Made by a program: the position numbers and the translations under genes. Positions 32,281-45,000 of a DNA stretch of 64,000 bases are shown here, one piece after another (position 1 is the first letter of the stretch; each line of letters starts with the position of its first letter). Below the pieces are notes generated by a model. The model did not search any database and had not been told where the DNA came from. It worked only from the letters and a program-made list of their open reading frames with translations. The stretch comes from Boswellia sacra (Eukaryota; Streptophyta; Magnoliopsida; Sapindales; Burseraceae): NCBI GenBank assembly GCA_013180625.2, contig SNVD02013715.1:16882-80881 (forward strand), read 5' to 3'.

Positions 32281-33002
32281 CTCAAAATTCGATTGCGGAG
32301 TTTCCATGAATTGTCAATGAAATGGGCTGTTATAACCATGTATCCTTTCTTTTGGTTGCTAGAAGTCCACATGTCAGTTGTTATAGCTATCCGCCCTTGT
32401 AAGTTCTCCAATAACTCCATTGTCTTCTTTTTCTCACTTTCATACAACTTAAATATTTCATTCTTCAAAGTGTTTCTACTCATGGTACCAAACAAAGGTT
32501 GAGCATAATTCATCATTTCCCTAAAGCCCTCAAACTCAACAAATTGCAATGGAAGTTCATGCAAAATAATCATTTTTGCAACTAGAGTCCTGCAAACATC
32601 TTTCTCAAAAGCATCTTTATCATGGCATACCAAGTTTGTGGAAGTTCCATCACTTTGTTGTTGAAATTTCAAAATGCTTTGCTCCATAGTTAGTTGACTA
32701 GCTCGACGACATCTCTTCAAATGTTTACTTAAATGAGAGGTGCCGTCCGAAGCCCTAGCAACTAATTTTGTAGCACAATGGTTACAACGTGCCCTTGGTA
32801 CTCCATCAATAACTAGCTTTGTAAAATGTTGCCAAACTTGTGATGTAGTCCTAGACCTTTTGCTATATTGAGACAAATCATCATCTTGTTCTAAGCCTCT
32901 CTTACTAGTAGATATAGCAATTTCAGAGTCTTTATCAATGTTTAAATCATCACTTAAGTTTTGACTATTTGACATTCCCACTTCTTGTGATTGTGAAGAC
33001 AT
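32281..33002 (-). pseudogene. hAT transposase, first exon: BED zinc finger and start of catalytic core
   Basis: Start MSSQSQEVGMSNSQNLSDD at 33002. The BED finger spans WQHFTKLVIDG, CNHC and HLSKHLKRC (about residues 55-95). The core then begins, with LVAKMIILHELPLQFVEFEG and RIAITTDMWTSSNQKKGY, where the Asp of TTDMW is the first catalytic residue. The exon ends ILR at a GT donor (32280). An 88-bp intron (32193-32280) links it to the next fragment in frame. The N-terminal part is open with no stop. Confidence 0.9.
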
Positions 33003-34544
33003 TGTTTACCTAAAACAATCACAAAAATATGCAAATTTAAGATAAAATTAAGTATGAAAAATATATAATTTAGGCACGAATTTGAATAAAAGATTACAAC
33101 AAGAATGCATATTTTCTTTGATCAAGATTCTAAAAATATTATTAGTGACAGAAAGCATTGAAAATAGGGTCTTCATTTTGTTGTGTTATTATTGGTTACT
33201 CTCAGTTTTGACAGAAACTTTATTCTTTGTTCTGTGATTTTAGCTAAAAAAAAACGCGAATGGCAATTGGTGAGACCTTATCCCATTTTTTTATTTTTAA
33301 TTGGTGATTCCTATTTTCAATTTTATCCTATTAAAATTTTTAAATTGATTATCTTCTCAATTAATCTTATATAATTTCTAAATTACACTTTTCATTGTAC
33401 ATTCCATTATTTTGTCATATATGCCGTATTTGATGTTCAAAGATATATTAGATGAAATAATAATAATAATTCTATATTCTGAATCTAAATTAATTTCTTA
33501 TTGATGTTAGTTTGTTCTTTAATTTTGGTGATCCATTTAACGGTTGAGTGTGAAGCTTTGCAGCCCAAAACGTAAAAATGGCAATTATAGAATAATTAAA
33601 CCAAGACAATGTAAAGAACTACTTTAAGAGAGAAGAAAGAAAATATTAAATACCATAATCAGTTTGGCATTAAAATTGTGTATAGACTTTAAAATTGACA
33701 ATTCATGCACAATTTAATTTGCTCCTGTAAATGAACAATGTTATATATTTAAAATAATAATCCAAACCTTTTATCTCAATTTCGTGATATATAGGATGTA
33801 TTGAAATAATTAACTTCTGGGCCACAAAAGTCAATTAAGCAAATTAATAATTATAATCAATCTTCCTAACAAAAAAGTATATTCAATCGTGGACCTTACA
33901 TTGCACACGGGGATCATGATGAACTGAATTGCAAGTTTAGTTAAGTGACTTGCAAAGTAAGGGAAGTTAAAGTTGGTTAATTAGGTGTAACACATATTTG
34001 AGTGTAAAACCGCACAAAAAGGGAAGAAAGAAGCTAATCCATGACTTTTGGTTGTGGTGGTGGTGCTGCCAACCCGTAGCCAATCTATTTCTCATATAGA
34101 TTTATACACATATTTGAGTGTAAAACTGTAGCCAAAAAATTTTATGTTTATTATTTGTTTATAGGCACAAATTTTGTGTTACACATCGCTCTCCATCATA
34201 GATTTTGTGTTACAAAATTTTTTGTTTATAGGCTCTAAAAGAGATGCTCCCATCACTCAATTTTCGTGAATCAGAGGCAACCATGAACATTGAACACAAA
34301 CCACCTTCAACTACCACAGAGTTATAGAACATATACAGAGCTTCAACTAACCACTTACTCAAAGTATTCAACTTCAACTTCAACTAACCACTACTAGATC
34401 AACATATATAGAACAAAATTAATATTCAAAATAATAATAAATAATTAAAAAACACATATGTAATTCAAAGAATTTGATAATTATATGAGTAATATTATCG
34501 AATTGATCAAACAAATTAATTGATATAATAATTCACATGAGAAG
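33003..34544. other. hAT 5' region: AT-rich, no gene
   Basis: Upstream (minus-strand) of the transposase start. No recognisable coding or repeat feature; probably untranslated leader, intron or promoter DNA of the transposon. Confidence 0.5.
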
Positions 34545-34559
34545 ATGGATGACCATATC

Positions 34560-34925
34560 TGGATGTGCGAGAGCGGAACCTACCACAGAGTGGTTGTGCG
34601 AGAGCGAAGCTGCGGCAGAGTGGCTGTGCGGGAGCGGATCTGCGGAGAAGGGCCGAGAACGCTAATGGAGTCGATCTCGTTGTGTGAGAGCAGAGCTGCT
34701 GCGGAGGAGGAGGGCCGATCAGAGTGGTTGTGCGAGATCGAAGCCGCGACAGAGTGGCTGTACGACAGCGGAGCTCCGACGGAGTGGCTGTGCGAGAGCG
34801 GAGCTACGGCAGAGTGGCTGTGCGAGACCGGATTTGCGGAGAAGTGCCGAGAACGCGAATGGTACTGATATCGTTGTGCGAGAGCAGAGCTGCTACGGAG
34901 GAGGGCCGATCGGCCGAGATCGCCA
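34560..34925 (-). repeat. GC-rich minisatellite in the hAT 5' region
   Basis: Units of about 30 bp around GTGGCTGTGCGAGAGCGGAG repeat, and the whole block is itself duplicated: 34571-34720 versus 34727-34920, both ending CGGAGAAG..CCGAGAACGC and GAGCAGAGCTGCT. It lies between the right terminus and the transposase, where Ac-like elements have a GC-rich leader. Open frames of about 105 codons on the plus strand here are repeat artefacts. Confidence 0.8.
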
Positions 34926-35144
34926 ACGAGAGACAGATAGGATAGCCTATAGAGGCGAGCCGCGAAAGGAGGGCAAGGAGGCGTTTCACGTTTGGGTGAT
35001 TTAGGGTTAGGGAAAATAATTTTTTCTTTATATAGGTTAGCAAAATTTCATTCATATCCTAATATATCCAAACGTGTCCCAATTACCCCTAATATTATCA
35101 TTTAAGTCCTAATATGTTATTTTTTATTATATATACCCTTATAC

Positions 35145-35328
35145 TGTGCGGGGCGGGGCGGGTCGAACGGGGCTAAGTACTAAACCCGGACCCGGACCCG
35201 CCCCGGCCGGGGCAGATTTATTTTGCCCCAGACCCGCCCCAAAATAGTTTTGGGGCGGGTCTTGCCCCGCCCCATTTGTCCGGGGCAAACCGGGGCCCCA
35301 GACCCGGCGGGGCAAATTGCCATCTCTA
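35145..35328 (-). repeat. hAT right terminal inverted repeat and GC-rich subterminal tract
   Basis: About 180 bp built from GGGGC/GCCCC words in both orientations (GGGGCGGGTCTTGCCCCGCC and similar), ending in the inverted repeat ATTGCCATCTCTA. It mirrors the left end but is much longer. Confidence 0.9.
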
Positions 35329-35336
35329 CTTACTGT

Positions 35337-36099
35337 ACCCATGAAGACAAGGAAGGGAAGAGTGGGTAACCGGCTACAAGAAGTTTCACCTCCAGCATGT
35401 CTCCCGCGCGCAGCAACATTTTCCCGCCCAAGAAGCAAACATTCAACTGGTTGCACAATTCATTTCCCACCCGTCAAAACTCAAACAACCATCATCCATC
35501 ATACTGGACTGTAGCATTTTCCCACCAGGCCAAGTGCAACCGTAGCCATTTCCATGACACCAGAATATATTGTAGTTACATTAGATTAGAAGCAAACTTT
35601 AATATGCGTATTTGACAAAAAGAATTCATTATAACGATGTTTATTAGTAAACAGAAAAAATTCATACATTAAAAAATTTATACATTATAATTGAATAGTA
35701 TAATTGTGTAGTAGAAAAAAATCATAAATTAATTAATTGTGTTTTAAACACATGAAATTTTGGTTTGGTTATAAAATAAAATGCAAATGTTCACATGCAT
35801 ATTTGACAAAAAGAATTCGTTAATTAAAAGGATATTTTGTATTTTTATGGGGATGTTTAATAGTAAACAAAAAAATTCATACATTATAATTGTATAGCGC
35901 AATTGTGTAGTACAAAAGAAATCATAAATTAATTAATTGTGCTTTAAACATATGAAAATTTTTTATGGATGTAAGAAGTCAAAAGATTTTTTTTTGGTTA
36001 GTATAACCATAGTCAGATTTCAAGGGGAGCTGAAAATATTTCTTATAAGCTTATAAATGTCGTAAGCTGATAAATAAAAGACGAAAAAAAGGCCAAAAT
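35337..36099. other. Flank of hAT; contains a pair of direct repeats
   Basis: No gene. 35608-35770 and 35799-35960 are direct copies offset by about 191 bp, sharing TTTGACAAAAAGAATTC, GTAAACA and AATCATAAATTAATTAATTG. Confidence 0.7.
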
Positions 36100-39000
36100 A
36101 GTTATAAATATCTATATAGATGTCGTGAAACGCATAATTACTTTTCACCAAATCTTAGCTAAAGAATCATATTTCTAGGAATACCCCTAAATTGTATCAC
36201 ACAAAAATTGTAAATTATGAATAAACTCATTAGGTAGATGACTGTTCATTTGCAATGGGATTTAACCCACATTTTCACCAAGTCTTATAAGTACAATATG
36301 CGAGTTATAAAAGTCGTGAATGCTGCGATAATGGTTGTAGATCACTATGTACAAGTCGTAAAACACACCAGTGCAATTTCGTATAAGATTCAAAAATTCT
36401 TTCGCGTAGTCATAACTGATGGTAAAAAAAATCATAAAAAGAAGAATAAAAGTCGTAAGGGAAGTGACTGTTCATTCGGTTTGGGATTTAACCGAAATTT
36501 CTCCATCTATAAATAAGATTTGTATCGGGGACATAAATGTCGTGAAAATTGGAATCAAACTTGCAAAATACTTTGTAAAAGTTATAAAACACACTATTAC
36601 AACTTCGTGTAAGATTCCTAAAATCTTAATTATAGTCGTAATTGATGGTATAAAACTCATAAAGAGAGGAATGAAAGTCGTAAGCATAGTCACTGTTCAT
36701 TTTATTTGGGATTTAACCCGCATTTTCGCAAACTCTCATAAGATTTGTATCGCGAATATAAAAGTCGTGAAAAATGGGAAAAAGCTTGTAAAACATTTGT
36801 AAAAGTTGTTAAGCGCACTATTAGATTTTATAGTATAAGAGTGGTAAATTCTTAATCGTAATCGTAATTGACAGCAAAAAAATCATAAACAGAAAAATAA
36901 AAATCGTAGCGGAATTAACTGTTCATTTGGTTGGGGATTTAACCCGCATTTTCTCCAGCTCGTATAAGATTTGTATAAGAAAAATGAAATAAAAGCTGTA
37001 AAAAAAATTCTGTGTAAAAGTCGTAAAATGCACTATTAGATTTTTGTATAATAGTCGTAAATCATTAATAATAATCGTAATTAAGGCCAAAACAGTCAGA
37101 AATAAAAGAATAAAAATCGTAGGGATGGTTACTGTTCATTTGGTTTGGGACTTAACCCGCTTTTCCCCGACTCCCACAAGATTTGTATCGGGGATATAAA
37201 ATTCGCGAAAAATGAAATAAAAGCTGTAAAAATCTATGTAAAAGTCGTTAACTGCACTATTAGATTTTCGTATAAGAGTCGTAAAATCTTAATCATAATC
37301 ATAATTGACGGCAAACCAGTCATAAATCGAGGAATAAAAATCGTAGAAAAGGTTACTGTTCATTTGGTTTGGGATTTAACTCGCATTTTCTCCAGCTCCT
37401 ATAAGATTTGTATCGAGTAAATAAAAGTCGCGAAAAATGACATAAAAGCTGTAAAAAAATTATGTGTAAAAGTCGTAAAATGCACTATTAGATTTTTGTA
37501 TAGTAGTCATAAATTATTAATAGTAATCGCAATTAATGGCAAAAAAGTCAGAAACAAAAGAATAAAAATCGTAGGGATGGTTACTGTTTATTTGGTTTGG
37601 GACTTAACCCGCTTTTCCCCAACTCCTATAAGATTTGTATCGGGGATATAAAAGTCACAAAACATGTAATACAAGTTGTTAAAACCTATGTAAAAGTCGT
37701 AAACTGCATTATCCCCGATTTTCATATAAGAGTCGTAGATTATTAATCGTAATTGTAATTGACGGCAAAATAGTCATAAACCGAAGAATAAAAATCGTAG
37801 AAAAAGTTACTGTTCATTTAGTTTGGGATTTAACTCGCATTTTTTCCAGCTCCTATAAGATTTGTATCGAGTAAATAAAAGTCGCAAAAAATGACATAAA
37901 ACCGGCAAAAAAATTATGTGTAAAAGTCGTAAAATGTACTATTAGATTTTTGTATAATAGTCGTAAGTTATTAATAAAAATCGTAATTGAGGGCAAAACA
38001 GTCAGAAACAAAAGAATAAAAATCGTAGGGATGGTTACTGTTCATTTGGTTTTGGACTTAACCCGCTTTTCCCCAACTCCCATAAGATTTGTATCGGGGA
38101 TATAAAAGTCGAAAAACATGTAATACAAGTTGTTAAAACCTATGTAAAAGTCGTAAACTGCACTATCCTCGATTTTCGTATAAGAGTCGTATATTATTAA
38201 TCGTAATCGTAATTGACGGTAAAACAGTCATAAACCGAAGAATAAAAATCGTAGAAAAGGTTACTGTTCATTTGGTTTGGGATTTAACTCGTATTTTCTC
38301 CAGCTCCTATAAGATTTGTATCGAGTAAATAAAAGTCGTGAAAAATGACATAAAACTGGTAAAAAAATTCTATGTAAAAGTCGTAAAATGCACTATTAGA
38401 TTTTTGTATAATAGTCGTAAATCATTAATACTAATCGTAATTAAGGGCAAAACAGTCAGAAACAAAAGAATAAAAATCGTAGGGATGGTTACTGTTCATT
38501 TGGTTTGGGACTTAACCCGCTTTTCCCCAACTCCCATAAGATTTGTATCGGGAATATAAAAGTAGCAAAACATGTAATAAAAGTTGTTAAAACATATGTA
38601 AAAGTCGTAAACTGCACTATCCCTGATTTTCGTATAAGAGTCGTAGATTATTAATAGTAATCGTAATTGACGGTAAAACAGTCGTAAACCGAAGAATAAA
38701 AATCGTAGAAAAGGTTACTGTTCATTTGGTTTGGGATTTAACTCGCATTTTCTCCAGCTCCTATAAGATTTGTATCGGGTAAATAAAAGTCGCGAAAAAT
38801 GATATAAAAGTTGTAAAAAAATTATGTGTAAAAATCGTAAACTGCACAATTAGATTTTTGTATAATAGTCGTAAGTTATTAATAGTAATCGTAATTGAGG
38901 GTAAAACAGTCGAAAACAAAAGAATAAAAATCGTAGGGAAGGTTATTGTTCATTTGGTTTGGGACTTAACCGCATTTCTCCAACTCCTATAAGATTTGTA

Positions 39001-42000
39001 TCGGGGATATAAAAGTTACAAAACATGGAATAAAAGTTGTTAAATCACATGTAAAAGTCATAAACTGCACTATCCCCGATTTTTGTATAAGAGTCGTAGA
39101 TTATTAATAGTAATCGTAATTGACGGTAAAACAGTCATCAACCGAAGAATAAAAATCGTAGAAAAGGTTACTGTTCATTTGGTTTGGGATTTAACTCGCA
39201 TTTTCTCCAATTCCTATAAGATTTTTATCGAGTAAATAAAAGTCACGAAAAATGACATAAAACCTGTAAAAAAATTTTATTTAAAAGTCGTAAAATGCAC
39301 AATTAGATTTTTGTATAATAGTCGTAAATCATTAATAATAATCGTAATTAAGGGCAAAACAGTCAGAAATAAAAGAATAAAAATCGTAGGGATGGTTACT
39401 GTTCATTTGGTTTGGGACTTAACCCGCTTTTCCCCAACTCCCATAAGATTTGTATCAGGGATATAAAAGTCGTAAAACATGTAATACAAGTTATTAAAAC
39501 CTATGTAAAAGTCGTAAACTGTACTATCCCCGATTTTCGTATAAGAGTCGTAGATTATTAATAGTAATCATAATTGACGGCAAAATAGTCGTAAACTGAA
39601 GAATAAAAATTGTCGGGAAGGTTACTGTTTATTTGGTTTGGGATTTAACTCGCATTTTCTCCAGCTCTTATAAGATTTGTATCGAGTAAATAAAAGTCGC
39701 GAAAAATGATATAAAAGCTGTAAAAAAATTATATGAAAAAGTCGTAAACTACACTATTAGATTTTTGTATAATAGTCGTAAATTATTAATAGTAATCGTA
39801 ATTAAGGGCAAAACAATTGGAAAAAAAGAATAAAAATCGTAGGGAAGGTTACTGTTCACTTGGTTTGGGACTTAACCCGCATTTTCTCCTACTCCTATAA
39901 GATTTGTATCGAGGATATAAAAGTCGCAAAACATTTAATAAAAGTCATAAAAACCTACGTAAAAGTCGTAAACTACACTATCCCCGATTTTCGTATAAGA
40001 GTCGTAGATTATTAATAGTAATCGTAATTGACGGTAAAACAGTCGTAAACCGAAGAATAAAAACGTCAGGAAGGTTACTGTTCATTTGGTTTGGGATTTA
40101 ACCTGTATTTTCTCCAGCTCCTATAAGATTTGTATCGGGGATAAAAAAGTCACGAAAAATGAAATAAAAGCTGTAAAAAAATTCTATGTAAAAGTCGTTA
40201 ATCGCACTATCGTATTTTCGTATAAGAGTCGTAAAATATTAATAGTAATCATAATTGACGGCGAAAAGGTCGTAAACAGAAGAATAAAAATCGTAGAGAA
40301 GGTTACTGTTCATTTGGTTTAGGACTTAACCCGCATTTTCTCCAGCTCCTATAAGATTTGTATCGAGGATATAAAAGTCGCGAAACATTGGATAAAAGTT
40401 GTAAAAAATCGTGTAAAAGTCGTTAACTGCACTATTAGATTTTCGTATAAGAGTCGTAAATTATTAATAGTAAATGTAATTGACGGCAAAACAATCGTAA
40501 ACAAAAGAATAAAAATCGTGAGGAAGGTTACTGTTCATTTGGTTTGGGACTTAACCCGCATTTTCTCCAACTCCTATAAGATTTGTATCGGGGATAAAAA
40601 AGTCACAAAAAATGAAATAAAAGCTGTAAAAAAATTCTATGTAAAAGTCGTTAATCGCACTATAGGATTTTCGTATAAGAGTCGTAAAATATTAATAGTA
40701 ATCGTAATTGACGGCAAAAAGGTGGTAAACAGAAGAATAAAAATCGTGGGGAAGGTTACTGTTCATTTGGTTTGGGATTTAACCCGCATTTTCTCCAACT
40801 CCTATAAGATTTGTATCGTGGATATTAAAGTCGCGAAACATTGGATAAAAGTTGTAAAAAACCGTGTAAAAGTCGTTAACTGCACTATTAGATTTTCGTA
40901 TAAGAGTCATAAATTATTAATAGTAATCGTAATTGACGGCAAAACAGTCGTAAATAGAAGAATAAAAATCGTAGGGAATTTACTGTTCATTTGTCTTGGG
41001 ATTTAACCCGGATTTTCTCCAACTCTTATAAGATTTGTATCCGGGACATAATGGTCGTGAAAAATGCGATAAAAGTTGTAAAACGCTATGTAAAAGTCGT
41101 AAAACGCACTATTATAATTTCTTATAAGAGTCGTAAATTCTTAATTCTGGTCGTAATTGACGGCAAAAAAATCGTAAACAGAAGAATAAAAGTTGTAATG
41201 GAAGTCACTGTTCATTTGTTAAGGGATTTAACCTGCATTTCTCCAATTCTTATAGGAGTTGTATCTGAGAAATAAAAGTCGTCAAAAATTCGATAAAAGT
41301 TGTAAAATACTGTGTAAAAGTCGTACAGCCCACCATACAGTTTCGTATAAGAGTTGTAAATTCTTAATTATAGTCGTAATTGAGGGTAAAAAAATCATAC
41401 ACAAAAGAATAAAAGTCGTAAGGGACGTCATTGTTCATTTGTTATGGGATTTAACCTGCATTTCTCCAACTCTTATAAAAGTTGTATTCGAGATATAAAA
41501 TTCGTATAGAATGCAATAAAAGTTGTAAAACACTATGTAAAAGTTGTAAATCCCACTATTACAATTTCGTATAACAGTCATAAATTCTTAATAATACTAG
41601 TAATTGAAGGTAAAAAAATTATAAACAGAAGAATAAAAGCCTTAGTGGTAGTCACTGTTCATTTCTTATGAGATTCAATTGCAACTCTCCCCAACTCTTA
41701 TAAAAGTTGTAATAGGGGATATAAAAGTAGTAAAAAGGGAGATAAAAGTTATAAAATACTATGTAAAAATCGTAAAACACACTATTATGATTTTGTATAA
41801 ATAAATGAAATAAATTCTTAATAATAGTCGTAACTGAAAGAAAACAATCGTAAACAAAAGAATAAAAATCGTAATGAAAGTCACTATTCATTTCTTATAG
41901 GATTTAACCCAAATTTTCAAAACTATGTAAAATTCGTAACCAAGTATATAAAGGTTGTAAAAGATGCAATAAAAATTGTAAATGATGCTACTCCTTTTAA

Positions 42001-42808
42001 CCAAATTGTAGCCAAAAAAATTGTTCATCTTTCCAAGAATGACCCTCTACCATTTCATATAAAAGTCGTAAATAATGAATAAAACTCGTAATTAAATGTG
42101 TAAAAATCGTAAATATGAAAATGAAAGTCGTAATCGATGTTACTGTTCATAGCTTATGGGATTTAACTAAAATTTTTGAAGCCCTATAAAAATTGTAACC
42201 GAATATATAAAAGTTATAAATATATGTATAAAAGTTATAAAAATAGGGATATAAATTGTAAATGATGCTACTCCTTTTAACCAAATTGTAGCAACAAAAA
42301 TTGTTCATCTTTTCAAGAATGCCCCTCTACCATTTCATATAAAAGTCATAAATAATGAATAAAATGCGTAATTAAATATGTAAAAATTGTAAATAGGAAA
42401 ATGAAAGTCGTAATCGGCATTACTGTTCATACCTTATGGGATTTAACTAAAATTTTCGAAGCCATATAAAAATGGCAACCGAATATATAAAAGTTATAAA
42501 TATATGTATAAAAATTGTAAATGTAAGGATAAAAGTTGCAAACCATACTATTCCTTTTCACTACTTTTCGTATAAAAGTAGTAAACAATAAATAAATGTC
42601 GTAACTGAATATATAAAAATAGTAAACCATGTAATAGAAGTCGTAGTAGAGGTTGCTGTTCCTACTTTATGGAATTTAACTAAAATTTTTAAATCAATAT
42701 AAAAATTGTAACCGAATATATCAAATTTATAAATATAGTGATAAAAGTTGTAAAAAAACTATTCACTTTCACTACTTTTACTATAAAAGTCATAAACAAT
42801 GAATAAAT
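36100..42808 (+). repeat. Satellite array, about 227-bp monomers, partly dimeric higher-order repeat
   Basis: The word ACTGTTCATTTG recurs every 222-230 bp from 36240 to about 41880 (for example 36919, 37354, 37809, 38265, 38718, 39172, 39625, 40078, 40531, 40981). After that it recurs at longer, irregular spacing to about 42656, giving roughly 28-29 monomers. Each monomer also carries ATAAGATTTGTATCGGG, TAAAAGTCGTAAA and AATAGTAATCGTAATTGA. From about 37130 to 40100 two types alternate: GGGACTTAACCCGC and GGGATTTAACTCGC, giving a dimer of about 454 bp. Both edges are more diverged. The open frames here (up to 162 codons) follow the repeat and change frame between units. Confidence 0.95.
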
Positions 42809-43059
42809 TGTTAGCCCTAAGGCTACATGATAATTTTGATGATAACAATACACATTGATTCATTGTGATTTACTAATATGTTTATTTATGTGCAAGAGTA
42901 AGATCATTGAAATAATTTTAAAATCAAGAAGAGGCTTATTAAAATGAAGTGTTGAAGCTAAGGAGAATACTACATGTTAAAGGCACCAAAGTTTAAGAAC
43001 AAGGATTGACTCAAGGAATGTGACACATGAGCAATGTTCAATCAATTGGTCATATATAT

Positions 43060-43730
43060 CTCTACAAATATCCAAATGACGTGATTCTTGAGCCTTTGGA
43101 AAGCTTACTCAATTTATAACATTTCATATGTTTTAATGAAATTCAAATTTCAAGTGCAAGGTTGTCCAAATCATCATGCAAGTTGAAAGACAAATGGAAG
43201 CAGCTGACATGAGCACTGAATACTCCTTTAGACATATCTTGAGCTAGAAAAATCAAAATGACTTGATTCTTACGGCATTGGAAAGATGACTTAATGAAGA
43301 ACATTTCATATGTTTTGAAAAAATTCAAATTTCAAACAGAAGGCTGGCATAATTGACATGCAATTCGGTGGACTGACACAGAGAAGAAAAATCAACTCAC
43401 ATGAGCACCGAATGGTGTTTTGGCTATATCTTAAGATAGAGATATCAAAATGCTTTGATTCATTAATGTTTTGGAAATATTATTCAAATATGAAGATCTT
43501 TTATGTTTTGAAGAAATTCAAATTTCAAACGGAAGGCTGACATAATTATCATTCAATTTGATGGACTGACACAAGAAAGAAAAATCAAGTCACATGAGCA
43601 CCGAATGGTGTTTTGGCCATATCTTGAGCTACAGATATCCAAATGACTTGATTCTTGATGCGTTGGAAAGCTTGTTCAAACATGCAAATCTTTTATGTTT
43701 TACAGATTTTCAAATTTCAAACAGAACATT
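43060..43730 (+). repeat. Tandem repeat of about 188 bp (four units) in the solo LTR
   Basis: ATTCAAATTTCAA recurs at about 43140, 43325, 43516 and 43705. Between copies ATGACTTGATTCTT, TTGGAAAG, CACATGAGCACCGAATGG and ATATCTTGAGCTA repeat in order. Units two to four are the most alike. Confidence 0.85.
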
Positions 43731-44040
43731 GACAACAATGGCAGACAATATTACGGTTTTTATGGTGGGCAGAAAATTTGGAGTTGGTGTCTTCACTTGT
43801 TCAAGTTCATCTCATTTGCCTATAAAAGGAGCCCTTCTCCCATGCATTTAGGAAGACAAGAAGAGCAAGAGAAGCATCTATCAAGCAAAAACAAGAGAAA
43901 TATCAAGTCTAGAGAGCTTTTATATTCTTTATCTACTCTTTGAAGAGAGTTGTACTTTTGTTGTAAAAATTTACTTTGTTCTTGTATTGTGGTGAGAGTG
44001 AGATCGTTCTTGTAAAGGATAAAAGTTATCCTTGAGAGAA

Positions 44041-44340
44041 CTCTTTCCTTGGTGAGGTTGTTCATCAAGAAGAACTCTTGGTGTGGTGTTATCAAGAGTT
44101 GAAGGAAGTTGCCTTGGTGAGGTTGTTCATCAAGAAGAACTCTTGGTGTGGTGTTATCAAGAGTTGAAGGAAGTTGCCTTGGTGAGGTTGTTCATCAAGA
44201 AGAACTCTTGGTGTGGTGTTATCAAGGTTGAAGGAAGTTGCCTTGGTGAGGTTGTTCATCAAGAAGAACTCTTGGTGTGGTGTTATCAAGAGTTGGAAGA
44301 AAAAGTCTTGGTGAGGTTGTTCATCAAGCAAGTTGTAAAG
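44041..44340 (+). repeat. 65-bp minisatellite (five units) in the solo LTR
   Basis: GGTGAGGTTGTTCATCAAG starts at 44051, 44116, 44181, 44245 and 44310. Units are nearly identical, so the expansion is recent compared with the surrounding repeats. It lies downstream of the TATA-like box, probably in the R/U5 part. Confidence 0.95.
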
Positions 44341-44644
44341 ATTTCTACAACTTAGTGGAAAGCTTAGCTCGTGGAGCTAGGAGCCCGTGGACGTAGGCAA
44401 GGCTTACCGAACCACGTAAATTAAGTTTGTATTCTCTCTATCCCTATCTCTTTACATTAACTTGCACTTGTGATTGTTCTTTATTGCTATTCTCTTGATT
44501 GCATTCTATTTTCATCTTCTTCACCTTTATTCTCAAAGAAAGAGTTATATAATTTTGATCTTCAAAGAAAAGTTTTACAAATCCGTTTTGATAAATAAAA
44601 ACCCAATTCACCCCCCCTCTTGGGTTGCCATACCTGGGTCAACA

Positions 44645-45000
44645 TAAATGTCTTAATTGAACATATAAGAATAGTAAACCGAGAAATAAAGGTCGCAGTC
44701 GAGCTTACTGTTCATACCTTATGGAATTTAACTAAAATTTTCAAAGCCACATAAAAATCGTAACCGGATATATAAAAGTTGTAAAAGATGCTATAAAAGT
44801 TATAAACATAGAGATAAAAGTAATGAAGCATACTATTCATTTTCATTACTTTTTGTATAAAAATCGTTAATAATGAATAAATGTCGTAATTGAACTTGGA
44901 AAAATTGTAAACTATGAAATAATAGTCGTTGTCAGGGTTACTGTTCAGACCTTATGAAAAAATAAATAAATTATCAAAGCCATATAAAATTTTCAAAGCC
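44645..45000 (+). repeat. Satellite array, right edge (diverged)
   Basis: About one and a half monomers continue after the solo LTR, with GTTCATACCTTATGG at about 44710 and a decayed GTTCAGACCTTATG at about 44943. The array fades near 45000. Confidence 0.8.

Larger units (their letters stand above)
28660..35328 (-). mobile_element. hAT DNA transposon, complete ends, transposase on minus strand
   Basis: Left end TAGGGATGGCAATGGGGCGG and right end ...AAATTGCCATCTCTA form imperfect terminal inverted repeats (TAGRGATGGCAAT). Both sides carry the perfect 8-bp duplication CTTACTGT (28652-28659 and 35329-35336), the hAT hallmark. Subterminal DNA at both ends is extremely G/C-rich (28675-28725 and 35145-35310). 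It carries an Ac/DAYSLEEPER-type transposase in pieces and a nested Athila fragment (30180 to about 32017). The transposase is broken, so the copy is non-autonomous at best. Confidence 0.95.
42809..44644 (+). mobile_element. Solo LTR (copia, probably Sirevirus/Maximus type) inside the satellite
   Basis: 1,836 bp from TGTTAGCCCTAAGG to GGGTCAACA, flanked on each side by TAAAT (42804-42808 and 44645-44649). The satellite continues across it (GAATAAAT before, TAAATGTCTTAATTGAA after). There is no PBS, gag or pol. The end CAATTCACCCCCCCTCTTGG is of the kind seen near the 3' end of Sirevirus LTRs. A TATA-like CTATAAAAGG lies at about 43820. Solo LTRs arise by recombination between the two LTRs of an element. 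Confidence 0.9.

Noticed and set aside
34545..35055. Overlapping 70-107 codon ORFs rich in Arg, Glu and Trp on both strands
   Set aside because: They arise from a GC-rich minisatellite in the hAT leader; all frames look repetitive.
40518..41006. 162-codon plus-strand ORF in the satellite, with repeated protein blocks
   Set aside because: It follows the 227-bp repeat; monomers are not multiples of three in length, neighbouring units carry stops, and the translation has no family resemblance.
44083..44355. 90-codon repeat ORF with VVHQEELLVWCYQEL units
   Set aside because: Translation of the 65-bp minisatellite in the solo LTR. 65 bp is not a multiple of three, and it has no start context or homology.
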